Origin: Streptomyces sp. 71268
GTDB lineage: Bacteria; Actinomycetota; Actinomycetes; Streptomycetales; Streptomycetaceae
Assembly: GCF_029392895.1 (NCBI RefSeq)
Contig: NZ_CP114200.1
Coordinates: forward strand, 7,508,501-7,572,500
Direction: 5' to 3'
Length of the DNA stretch: 64,000 nt
The notes under the pieces were generated by a model. That model searched no databases, was not told the DNA's origin, and saw only the letters and a list, made by a program, of their open reading frames with translations. This document shows, piece after piece, positions 53,541 to 61,736 of the stretch; position 1 is the first letter of the stretch, and every line of letters begins with the position of its first letter. The position numbers and the translations under genes were made by a program.

Positions 53541-56500
53541 GTGAGCAGGCGAAGAGCAGCACCACCGAGGTACTGAAACAGTCAGTCCTGACGATCCAGA
53601 ACCTGCGCCGCCAGTTGGCCAGGAGCCGCGAGGCCGGTCGGGAACCCGTCGCCGTGGTCGGCCTGGCCTGCCGCTTCCCCGGTGGGTGTGACACACCCGA
53701 GCGGTTCTGGGACTTCGTGCGGGAGGCCGGCGTCGGCGTCCGCGACGTGCCCGACGACCGCTGGCCCGTCCAGGACCACTACGACCCGACGCCGGGCAAG
53801 CCGGGCAAGATGTACATCCGGCAGAGCAACTTCCTGGCGCGGGACGTGGCGGCCTTCGACGCCCGCTTCTTCAAGATCTCACCGCTGGAAGCCAACGCGA
53901 TGGACCCCCAGCAGCGGCAGTTGCTGGAGGTGGCCTGGGAGGCGCTGGAGAACGCCGGCCAGCACCCGGAGGAGATGCGCGGCAGCTCCACGGGCGTGTT
54001 CATCGGCATCTCGAGCAACTCCGAGTACGCCCAGCTCGTACGCGACTCCGCCGACGTCAACGAGTACATCGGCACCGGCACCACCTCCAGCATCGCCTCC
54101 GGTCGCGTCTCGTACGCGTTCGGCTGGAACGGCCCCGCGCTCTCCGTGGACACCGCCTGCTCCTCGTCGCTGGTCGGCCCCCAGTTGGCCGTCGACGCGC
54201 TGCGCCGCGGGGAGTGCGACACGGCGCTGGCCGGCGGCGTGAACATGATGCTCGCGCCGGGCGTCATGTCCTCGCTGTGCATGATGAACGCCCTGGCGGC
54301 CGACGGCAGGTCCAAGCCCTTCGACGCGTCGGCGGACGGCTACGGCCGAGGCGAGGGCGTCGGCATGGTCGTCCTCAAGCGGCTCTCCGACGCCCAGCGC
54401 GACGGCGACACCGTCTACGCCGTGATCCGCGGCGGCGCCATCAACAACGACGGCGAGAGCAGCGGCCTGACCATGCCCAACGGGCAGGCCCAGAAGGCCG
54501 TGCTGGCCCGGGCGCTGCACAACGCCGGTGTCGCCCCCGAGGCCGTCGACTACCTGGAGACGCACGGCACCGGCACCCTGCTCGGCGACCCGATCGAGAT
54601 CGACGCCATCCACCACGTCTACGGCCACGCCTCGCGCCGCCTGACGCTGGGCGCGGTCAAGGCGAACATCGGCCACCTGGAGGCCGGCGCCGGCATCGCC
54701 AGCCTCATCAAGACCGTGCTGTGCCTGCACCACGGCCAGATCCCGCCCATCGCCGGGCTGACCGAGCTGAACCCGCGCCTGGAGCCGCTGAAGGAGTCCT
54801 TCGACTTCCCGCGCGCCGTCCGGGACTGGCCAGCCGACCCCGACCGGCCGCGGCACGCCGCCATCAGCTCCTTCGGGTTCAGCGGCACCAACGCCCACCT
54901 GATCCTCTCCGAGGCGCCGCAGGCACCGGCGCCCGGCCCGGCCAACCAGCCGGCCCGCCCCCGGCTCGCCTCCTCGCTGCTGACGCTGAGCGCCACCGAC
55001 GAGGAGAAGCTGGTCCGCCAGATCCGCGGCTTCGACGCCTACCTCGCCAGCCACCCCGACGTACCGGTCGAGGACCTGTGCTACACGGCCAACGCCTGCC
55101 GCACCGCGTTCACCCATCGCGCGGTCTTCCTCGGCACCACCGTGGCGGAGCTGCGCGAGAGCCTCGGCGCCGTACTCGCCGCGTACGAGGAGCAGGGGAC
55201 GCTGTACTCCGACACCTCGGTCATCCTGGGCAGCAGCCACGGCCGGGACCGCTGGAACGCCAAGCGCACCCTGTTCACCCCGCACGCGGGCGGCCGGGCC
55301 TTCGCCGCGCAGACCGACGAGAAGATCCAGCCCAAGCTGGCCTTCCTCTTCCACGGCGACGCGGGGCACACCTTCGAGGTGGCCCGCGCGCTCGCCGCCG
55401 ACTTCCCCGTCTTCCGCGCCGCACTCGCCCAGTGCCTGGCGCACTTCGAACCCGCCTGTGGTCCGCAGCTCGCGGCGCTCACCACCGAGGGCGCCGAGCC
55501 CGCCACCGGCCAGGCCCGGCAGGCGTGGCTGTTCGCGACCGAGTACGCCCTGTGCGAGCTGCTCGCCTCCTACGGCGTGCTGCCCGAGATCACCTTCGGC
55601 GAGCGCACCGGTTCGCTGGTCGCGGCCGTCATCTCCGGCGTGCTCAGCCTGGAGGCCGCGGTCGGCCACCACCTGGCGCTGGAGCGGGCGCGCGGCTCGG
55701 CCGAGCCGGTCGCCTTCGCCCGGGTGCGCCTGGAGCGCGAGGCGTTCGAGGGTGTGCTGCGCGACTGGCAGGGCCAGGCCCACCTGTCGGCCGTCTACGG
55801 GCCGAACGAGCGGGTGCTCTCCGGCGCCCCCGCGGCGCTCGCCCAGGTCACCGACGCGCTGGCCGCCGCCGGCGCCGAGATCACCGAGGAGCGGGAGGGC
55901 ACCTGGCCCTCCGCCGCCTACCAGGGCCAGGCGGACACCTGGCAGCGCACCGTGCGTGACGCCGCGTACCAGCAGCCCGACAGCCGCTACCAGTCGCCGC
56001 ACACCCTGACGACCAGCCACAACCCCGAGGCGCTGCGCGCCGACTTCGGCGACCACGCGCTGACCGCGCCGATCCGCTACGACGAGGGCCTGCGGGAGCT
56101 GTACGACCAGGGCTACCGCTTCTTCGTCGAGCTGGGCGCGCCCCGCGACGCCGAGGTCCTGCGCCGCGAGGACGTCGTCGTGCTGCGGCTGACCGACGCG
56201 GGCCCCGCGCTGGACGCGCTGCTGCGCGCGCTGGCCCGGCTCTCCTGCCTGGGCTCGTCGCTGAACTGGCAGGACCACTACGCGGGCCAGGGCCGGCGCA
56301 AGCTGATGCTGCCCAACTACCCCTTCGAGCCGACCCGCCACTGGCTGACACACTCCGGCGCCGACCGGGAGTCGGCCGAGCTGACCGGCCGCCTCGGCGG
56401 CCGGCTCAGCCGGGAGGGGCTGCGCGGCGAGGAGCTGGGGCTGCCGGTCAGGCAGAAGCAGTACCTGTACACCTTCGCGCACCAGAACTTCCCCGAGCTG

Positions 56501-58459
56501 GTGGACAACTCCGGTGTCGTGCACGTGGGTTACTACCTGGAGATGCTGCGGGCCGTGCTGGCCGAGCGGCACCCGGGCCGGCTGTGCCGGGTGCGCGAGA
56601 TGCGGTTCACGGCCCCCATCATGGTCTTCGCCGAGGAGACCAAGGAGGTCCTGCTCGTCCTCGACCCGCGCGAGGACGGCGACGGCTCGTTCGACTTCCA
56701 GTTCCACAGCAAGGAGGCCGACGCCGCGCAGTGGAGCCTCAACGTCCACGGCGTGGTCGGCCCCGCCGACGAGGTGGCCGACGCCGCCCCGCTGGACGTC
56801 GCCGCCGCCCAGCGCGCCAGCGACCGCCACGTGCCCCGCGAGGAGTTCTACGAGCCGCTGGAACAGGACCGGGGCTTCTACTTCGGCCCGGCCGTACGCT
56901 ACGTGAACGGGGCCTGGTGGCGCGGCCAAAGCGAGGTGCTGGTCGGCTTCGCGGCGCCCGAGGGAGCGACCGCGAGCCGCGCCTACGCCCTCGGCTTCCA
57001 CCCCGGTGTCCTCGACAGTTGCGCCCAGACCTGCAACTACGTGGCCGTCGACCGCACCCCGAGCGGGCGCAAGTACATGGTCGCCGAGATGGACGAGGTG
57101 CTCCTGCGCCCGTGCTCCACGGCCGAGGGTCTGTTCGCCAGCGTGGCCGTCCCCGACTACGACGCGGAGCGCGGGGAGATCACCGGCAGCATCCGGCTCG
57201 TGGACGGCTCGGGCACGACCGTGGCCTCGGTCGGGCACATCCGGCTCAAGGAGTTCGACGAGAAGAAGCTCGGCGAACTCAAGGCCATGATGGACGCCAC
57301 CACCCTGGACAAGGAGGGCGAGGACCGGGACTTCCTCCAGCGCTACGGCTACGCGAACGCCGAACGCAAGCAGGAGATGGTCCTGGAGTACCTGAGCCGG
57401 CTGCTCGCCCACATCCTGGAGATGGAGCCGGAGGAGGTCGACCCGGACCAGCCGATGAGCGACTTCGGCCTGGACTCCATGACCGGCCTGCGCTTCTTCC
57501 ACAAGACCGGCACCCTGCTCTCCGTCGACATCTCCTTCGCCGACATGGTCCAGAGCGACACCCTGCGCGGACTCGCGCAGGGCCTGACGGACCTGCTCCC
57601 CGGCGGCAGCGGACTGCGCGCCACCCAGACCAAGCCGTACGAGGAGAACCTGTCCCCGGCGCACTGGGTGCACCGCTACGAGCCACGGACCGACGCCAAG
57701 GTGCGCCTGTTCTGCTTCCCCAACGGCTACCGCGACGCCGACCTGTTCGACGACTGGCGCGAGCGCCTGGGCTCGGAGATCGACGTGTGCGCGATCAAGC
57801 TGCCGGGGATGGACACCAAGCGACTGGACGAGCGGGCCCCCTCCGACCTCGACGCCTTCATGCGGACCATGGAGCGCGTCATCGACCCGAAGCTGCTCGA
57901 CATCCCCTGCGCCACCTTCGGGCACAGCTGGGGCGCGCTGTTCTCCTTCCGGCTGGCCCACCGGCTCGGCCTGAACCCGGACGCCCGCCTGGTCAAGACG
58001 TTCGTCTCGGGCTTCGCCGCACCCAGCGTGCCCAACCCCAGCATCCAAGACATCCTTGACGAGCTGGCGAAGAACGGCATGAAGCGCATCCCCACCTACG
58101 ACGAGATCCGGCACGACCCCGAGGCCGTCGAGGTCGTGGTCCGCGCGTACGGGGACGCCTGGAGCTACGGCGAGGTGGAGACCCGGGCGACGCTGCCCCA
58201 GCTGCTGGCGGCGTGCAGCCTCATCGACCGCTACACCTACGACCCCGAGGAGACCTTCTCCGCCCCCATCACGGCCTTCCACGGCGTGGACGACTGGGTG
58301 GCATCGGAGGAGACCAAGCTGTGGGAGGGGCTGACCACCGGTCCCTTCCTGCTGCACACCATGGCCGGCGACCACCAGTTCATCGACGCGCACCAGTCCC
58401 AGGACCGCCTGCTGGCCATCATCCGGCAGGAACTGCTGAGCGCGGTGGGCCAGTCGTGA
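53537..58459 (+). CDS. PKS protein 6: KS-[dead AT]-hotdog-ACP-TE, terminal module of cis-AT character
   Basis: 1640 residues. The N-terminus (about 5-33, EVLKQSVLTIQNLRRQLARS) is a coiled-coil docking helix of the kind usual in cis-AT PKSs. KS (37-460) has Cys208, His343 and His380, and its wording (VVGLACRFPGG, YGRGEGVGMVVLKRLSDA) is cis-AT-like, unlike the other KSs here. An AT fold at about 598-870 is dead: the GQGSQ region reads HGDAG and GHSxG reads GERTG, with Arg690 at the nucleophile position. A hotdog (DH-like) domain at about 960-1245 lacks HxxxGxxxxP and instead shows DNSGVVHVGYYLEM (990-1003). It keeps YFGP and Asp1160. ACP Ser1314 (GLDSM). The TE has Ser1464 (GHSWG), Asp1585 and His1613 and should release the product. 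The gap to the HMG synthase start is 47 bp. Confidence 0.93.
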   Translation: MSEQAKSSTTEVLKQSVLTIQNLRRQLARSREAGREPVAVVGLACRFPGGCDTPERFWDFVREAGVGVRDVPDDRWPVQDHYDPTPGKPGKMYIRQSNFLARDVAAFDARFFKISPLEANAMDPQQRQLLEVAWEALENAGQHPEEMRGSSTGVFIGISSNSEYAQLVRDSADVNEYIGTGTTSSIASGRVSYAFGWNGPALSVDTACSSSLVGPQLAVDALRRGECDTALAGGVNMMLAPGVMSSLCMMNALAADGRSKPFDASADGYGRGEGVGMVVLKRLSDAQRDGDTVYAVIRGGAINNDGESSGLTMPNGQAQKAVLARALHNAGVAPEAVDYLETHGTGTLLGDPIEIDAIHHVYGHASRRLTLGAVKANIGHLEAGAGIASLIKTVLCLHHGQIPPIAGLTELNPRLEPLKESFDFPRAVRDWPADPDRPRHAAISSFGFSGTNAHLILSEAPQAPAPGPANQPARPRLASSLLTLSATDEEKLVRQIRGFDAYLASHPDVPVEDLCYTANACRTAFTHRAVFLGTTVAELRESLGAVLAAYEEQGTLYSDTSVILGSSHGRDRWNAKRTLFTPHAGGRAFAAQTDEKIQPKLAFLFHGDAGHTFEVARALAADFPVFRAALAQCLAHFEPACGPQLAALTTEGAEPATGQARQAWLFATEYALCELLASYGVLPEITFGERTGSLVAAVISGVLSLEAAVGHHLALERARGSAEPVAFARVRLEREAFEGVLRDWQGQAHLSAVYGPNERVLSGAPAALAQVTDALAAAGAEITEEREGTWPSAAYQGQADTWQRTVRDAAYQQPDSRYQSPHTLTTSHNPEALRADFGDHALTAPIRYDEGLRELYDQGYRFFVELGAPRDAEVLRREDVVVLRLTDAGPALDALLRALARLSCLGSSLNWQDHYAGQGRRKLMLPNYPFEPTRHWLTHSGADRESAELTGRLGGRLSREGLRGEELGLPVRQKQYLYTFAHQNFPELVDNSGVVHVGYYLEMLRAVLAERHPGRLCRVREMRFTAPIMVFAEETKEVLLVLDPREDGDGSFDFQFHSKEADAAQWSLNVHGVVGPADEVADAAPLDVAAAQRASDRHVPREEFYEPLEQDRGFYFGPAVRYVNGAWWRGQSEVLVGFAAPEGATASRAYALGFHPGVLDSCAQTCNYVAVDRTPSGRKYMVAEMDEVLLRPCSTAEGLFASVAVPDYDAERGEITGSIRLVDGSGTTVASVGHIRLKEFDEKKLGELKAMMDATTLDKEGEDRDFLQRYGYANAERKQEMVLEYLSRLLAHILEMEPEEVDPDQPMSDFGLDSMTGLRFFHKTGTLLSVDISFADMVQSDTLRGLAQGLTDLLPGGSGLRATQTKPYEENLSPAHWVHRYEPRTDAKVRLFCFPNGYRDADLFDDWRERLGSEIDVCAIKLPGMDTKRLDERAPSDLDAFMRTMERVIDPKLLDIPCATFGHSWGALFSFRLAHRLGLNPDARLVKTFVSGFAAPSVPNPSIQDILDELAKNGMKRIPTYDEIRHDPEAVEVVVRAYGDAWSYGEVETRATLPQLLAACSLIDRYTYDPEETFSAPITAFHGVDDWVASEETKLWEGLTTGPFLLHTMAGDHQFIDAHQSQDRLLAIIRQELLSAVGQS

Positions 58460-58506
58460 GCGGCGGGATGTACGGGGACGGGACCATGAACACGAGGAGA
58501 GACACT

Positions 58507-59772
58507 ATGCAACCCCGCGCGGCCGGTATCGAGGCCATCAACTTCTACGGCGGCTCGACCTACCTCGACGTACAGACCCTGGCCGAGTACCGGGGACTGG
58601 ACAACGAGCGGTTCGCCAACCTGCTCATGCACGAGAAGTCGGTGGCCCTGCCCTTCGAGGACCCGGTCTCCTTCGCGGTCAACGCCGCCAAGCCGATCGT
58701 GGACGCGCTCAGCCAGGAGGAGCGGGACAGCATCGAAGTCCTGATCACCTGCACCGAGTCCGGCATCGACTTCGGCAAGTCGCTCAGCACCTACGTGCAC
58801 GACTACCTGGGACTGAACCGCGGCTGCCGGCTGTTCGAGGTCAAGAACGCCTGCTACGCGGGGACCGCCGGCTTCCAGAACGCCGTCAACTTCGTCCTCT
58901 CCCAGGTCTCCCCGGGTGCCAAGGGCCTGGTGGTGACCACCGACATCTCCCGCTTCAAGGCCACCGAGGGCGGCGAGGCGCTCCAGGAGGACTGGTCGTT
59001 CGCCGAACCCAGCGGCGGCGCCGGGGCGATGGCCATCCTGGTCAGCGACACCCCACACGTCTTCAGCGTGGACGTCGGCGCCAACGGCTACTACGGGTAC
59101 GAGGTGATGGACACCTGCCGGCCCGTGCCGGACAGCGAGGCCGGCAACGCCGACCTGTCGCTGATGTCCTACCTGGACTGCTGCGAGGCGGCCTACCGGG
59201 CGTACGCCGACAAGGTCGAGGGCGTCGACTACGCCGCCACCTTCGACTACCTCTCCTTCCACACCCCCTTCGGCGGCATGGTCAAGGGCGCGCACCGCAC
59301 GATGATGCGCCGCATGTGCAAGGCGAAGAACCCCGCCATCGAGGCCGACTTCGAGCGCCGCGTGCTGCCCGGGCTCTCCTACTGCCAGCGGGTGGGCAAC
59401 GTCTTCGGCGGCACCGTCTTCCTCAACCTGCTTGGCACCATCGCCCACGGCGACTTCAGCACGCCCAAGCGGGTGGGCATCTTCTCCTACGGCTCCGGCT
59501 GCTGCTCGGAGTTCTACAGCGGCGTGGTCACCCAGGACAGCCAGGACCGGGTGCGGGCCATGGGCACCGGCAAGGTGCTCGACGACCGGTACGAGCTGAG
59601 CATCGAGCAGTACCTGCGGCTGACCAAGGAGAACGAGGTCATCGAGTTCGGCACCCGCAACGTGGAGCTGCGACTCGACCTCGTCCCCGAGGTGCTCGAC
59701 ACCGTCTCGGGCACGGGACGGCTCTTCCTCAAGCGCGTCAACGAGTTCCACCGGGAGTACGAGTGGGTGTGA
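58507..59772 (+). CDS. HMG-CoA synthase-like enzyme (HMGS) of the beta-branching cassette
   Basis: 421 residues from ATG 58507, chosen because GAGGAG at 58494-58499 is seven bases upstream. In-frame ATGs at 58486 and 58468 would add 7 or 13 residues. It is a PksG/BaeG-type enzyme that adds acetyl from the donor ACP to the beta-keto group of the ACP-bound chain. The catalytic set is complete: Glu84 (CTESGIDFGKS), Cys116 (VKNACYAGTAG) and His252 (SFHTPFGGMVKGAH). Length and sequence follow the family from end to end. The gene sits directly after the TE-containing PKS, and its stop overlaps the ECH2 start (GTGA). The likely target is the triple ACP of module 7. Confidence 0.96.
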   Translation: MQPRAAGIEAINFYGGSTYLDVQTLAEYRGLDNERFANLLMHEKSVALPFEDPVSFAVNAAKPIVDALSQEERDSIEVLITCTESGIDFGKSLSTYVHDYLGLNRGCRLFEVKNACYAGTAGFQNAVNFVLSQVSPGAKGLVVTTDISRFKATEGGEALQEDWSFAEPSGGAGAMAILVSDTPHVFSVDVGANGYYGYEVMDTCRPVPDSEAGNADLSLMSYLDCCEAAYRAYADKVEGVDYAATFDYLSFHTPFGGMVKGAHRTMMRRMCKAKNPAIEADFERRVLPGLSYCQRVGNVFGGTVFLNLLGTIAHGDFSTPKRVGIFSYGSGCCSEFYSGVVTQDSQDRVRAMGTGKVLDDRYELSIEQYLRLTKENEVIEFGTRNVELRLDLVPEVLDTVSGTGRLFLKRVNEFHREYEWV

Positions 59773-60530
59773 CCGATGTCGTCACCGTGACCGAACCCCG
59801 CCCCGGGGTCGCCCAGATCACGATGGCCGACCAGGAGAACAAGAACACCTTCACCGGCGACCTGCTCGCCGGGCTCGGGCGGGCGTTCACGCGGGTCCAG
59901 GCCGACGAGCGGTACAAGGCGGTCATCCTCACCGGCTACGGCAGCTTCTTCTGCTCGGGCGGCACCCGTGAGGTCCTCCTCGACATCCACGCGGGGGAGT
60001 CCACCTTCCAGGCCAAGGACGAGGGGACGCCCAACGCGTACTCGCTGCCGCTGGAATGCCCGATCCCGGTCATCTCGGCCATGCAGGGCCACGCCATCGG
60101 GGGCGGCCTGTCCATGGGCCTGTTCGCGGACTTCGTGATCTTGTCCAGGGAGAGCATCTACACCGCGAACTTCATGAAGTACGGTTTCACTCCCGGCTTC
60201 GGGTCGACCCGCGTCTTCCCCGCGAAGCTGGGCCTGGCCCTGGCCCAGGAGTTCCTGCTCACCGGCCGCACCTTCCGGGGCGCGGAGTTGGCCGAGCGAG
60301 GCGTGCCCTACCCGGTGCGGCCCCGCAAGGACGTCCTCGCGGCGGCCCTCGAACTGGCCGAGAGCCTGGCGGAGAAGCCGCGGCGCTCCCTGGTCCTGCT
60401 CAAGGAGCACCTCGCCCGGGAGTTGCGCGAGCAGCTTCCCGCGGTGATCGAGCAGGAGTTGGCGATGCACGAGGTCACCTTCCACCAGCCCGAGGTCAAG
60501 GAACTCCTCCTGAGCCGCTACGGCGCCTAG
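59769..60530 (+). CDS. enoyl-CoA hydratase-like decarboxylase (ECH2) of the beta-branching cassette
   Basis: A 253-residue crotonase-fold protein of the PksI/CurF type, which decarboxylates the glutaconyl-ACP made by ECH1 to leave a methyl-bearing (or exomethylene) branch. Visible features are FCSGGT (61-66), QGHAIGGG (106-113) for the oxyanion hole, and the subgroup signature FMKYGFTPGFGST (135-147). GTG 59769 is taken as the start because it overlaps the HMGS stop by four bases and gives the family N-terminus. The C-terminal helix EQELAMHEVTFHQPEVKELL also matches PksI. A 98-bp gap with a 17-bp direct repeat separates it from the ACP gene. Confidence 0.94.
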   Translation: MTDVVTVTEPRPGVAQITMADQENKNTFTGDLLAGLGRAFTRVQADERYKAVILTGYGSFFCSGGTREVLLDIHAGESTFQAKDEGTPNAYSLPLECPIPVISAMQGHAIGGGLSMGLFADFVILSRESIYTANFMKYGFTPGFGSTRVFPAKLGLALAQEFLLTGRTFRGAELAERGVPYPVRPRKDVLAAALELAESLAEKPRRSLVLLKEHLARELREQLPAVIEQELAMHEVTFHQPEVKELLLSRYGA

Positions 60531-60554
60531 CCACACCCGGTGGCACGCCAACCC

Positions 60555-60596
60555 GCCGCGCCAGCGGCACGTCAGCCCTGCCGCGCCAGCGGCACG
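60555..60596 (+). repeat. 17-bp direct repeat upstream of the donor ACP gene
   Basis: GCCGCGCCAGCGGCACG occurs exactly at 60555-60571 and again at 60580-60596, in the only non-coding gap of note in the rightward operon after the PKS genes. A shorter related stretch (GGCACGCCA) precedes them. Function unknown. Confidence 0.7.
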
Positions 60597-60628
60597 CGAT
60601 ACGAACAGCGCGAGAGAGAGAAGAGAGC

Positions 60629-60871
60629 ATGACCCAGGAAGAGATCTTCAAGGCCCTGATTTCCGTCTTCTCGGAGATCATCCCGGAGGTTGACGTGAGC
60701 GCGGCCACCCCGCAGGACAGCCTGCGCGACCTGGGCGCCAACTCGATCGACCGGGCCGACATCATCACCGAGACCATGGAGGCGGCCGGGGTCTCGCTGC
60801 CGATGGTGAAGTTCGCCGACGCGCAGAGCATCGGCGACATCGTCCGCATCATCGACGAGGCCCGCTCGTGA
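60629..60871 (+). CDS. free-standing donor acyl carrier protein of the HMGS cassette
   Basis: An 80-residue ACP with the carrier Ser39 in LGANSIDRADII, the wording typical of AcpK-type donor ACPs that deliver acetyl (from malonyl via the decarboxylase KS) to HMGS. A purine-rich stretch (GAGAGAGAAGAGAG) before ATG 60629 provides the ribosome binding site. The stop overlaps the start of the reductase gene (GTGA at 60868-60871). Because the only other nearby ACP is fused to the TE, this is the natural partner of the Cys-less KS and HMGS. Confidence 0.93.
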   Translation: MTQEEIFKALISVFSEIIPEVDVSAATPQDSLRDLGANSIDRADIITETMEAAGVSLPMVKFADAQSIGDIVRIIDEARS

Positions 60872-61635
60872 CCGCCACCCCGGACGCCAACCCCGGCGGC
60901 CCGCTCAGCGGCAAGGTGGCCGTCGTCACCGGCGGCTCCCGCGGCCTCGGGCGCGCCACCGTCCTGCGGCTGGCCAAGGGGGGCGCGACGGTCGCCATCG
61001 TCTACGCCAACGACGAGGCGAGCGCGAAGCAGACCCTGCGGGACGCCGAGGACCTGGGCGCCACGGCGCGGATCTACCGCTGCGACGTGGCCGACTCCGA
61101 ACAGGTCACCCAGACCGTGAAGGCCATCACGGGCGAGCTGGGCCCGGTCGACGTCCTGGTCAACAACGCCGGCATCATCCGGGACGGCCTCGCCGTGTCC
61201 ATCAAGGACGAGGACTTCGACGCGGTCCTCAACACCAGCCTCAAGGGCGCGTTCTACTTCATCAAGAGCTGCTACTTCGGCTTCATCCGCCGGCGCAGCG
61301 GCTCGATCATCAACATATCCTCGGTCGCCGGCGTCTTCGGCAGCGCGGGACAGGCCAACTACGCCTCGGCCAAGGCGGGCCTGATCGGTCTGACGAAGAC
61401 GATCGCCAAGGAGCTGGGCGAGCGCAACGTGCGCTGCAACGCCGTCGCGCCCGGCCTGATCAGCACCGACATGACCGAGCACCTGCAGGACGACAACCAG
61501 CGCCTCGGCCCCGTGCCCATGGGCCGCTTCGGTCGCCCGGAGGAGGTGGCCAACCTGGTCGCCTTCCTCGCCAGCGACGAGAGTTCGTACATCACCGGCC
61601 AGGTCGTGTGCGTCGACGGCGGCATGGCGATGTGA
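60868..61635 (+). CDS. FabG-like 3-oxoacyl-ACP reductase (SDR)
   Basis: 255 residues from GTG 60868, coupled to the ACP gene. It is a classical short-chain dehydrogenase: nucleotide-binding TGGSRGLG near 19, NNAG, Ser152, Tyr165 and Lys169 (YASAK), and the C-terminal CVDGGMAM typical of FabG. It would reduce a beta-keto thioester with NADPH. Its place at the end of the PKS operon, next to an ACP, suggests a trans-acting ketoreductase for one or more KR-less modules (2, 3, 5, 6, 7 or 11). A housekeeping FabG carried along is possible. SDRs of this kind are not part of the standard HMGS cassette. Confidence 0.9.
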   Translation: MTATPDANPGGPLSGKVAVVTGGSRGLGRATVLRLAKGGATVAIVYANDEASAKQTLRDAEDLGATARIYRCDVADSEQVTQTVKAITGELGPVDVLVNNAGIIRDGLAVSIKDEDFDAVLNTSLKGAFYFIKSCYFGFIRRRSGSIINISSVAGVFGSAGQANYASAKAGLIGLTKTIAKELGERNVRCNAVAPGLISTDMTEHLQDDNQRLGPVPMGRFGRPEEVANLVAFLASDESSYITGQVVCVDGGMAM

Positions 61636-61641
61636 CCGCGC

Positions 61642-61673
61642 CCCCGTGACGGGCGACCCAGCCCGTCACGGGG
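61642..61673 (+). terminator. strong hairpin terminator of the PKS operon
   Basis: A 13-bp perfect inverted repeat, CCCCGTGACGGGC (61642-61654) and GCCCGTCACGGGG (61661-61673), with a 6-base loop. It starts six bases after the SDR stop. It also lies beyond the 3' end of the convergent universal stress gene, so it may serve both strands. No U-tract, as usual in actinomycetes. Confidence 0.8.
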
Positions 61674-61736
61674 CCACGCGTGCCACCCGCCCGGTCATTC
61701 GTACGGGACGCCCGCTCGGTCGTGTGGGGCGAGCGG

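Noticed and set aside
7676..61635. Assignment to a named polyketide such as a known Streptomyces trans-AT product.
   Set aside because: The domain order, with three tandem ACPs, KR-less relic modules and a cis-AT-like terminal protein, does not match a pathway I can recall with confidence.
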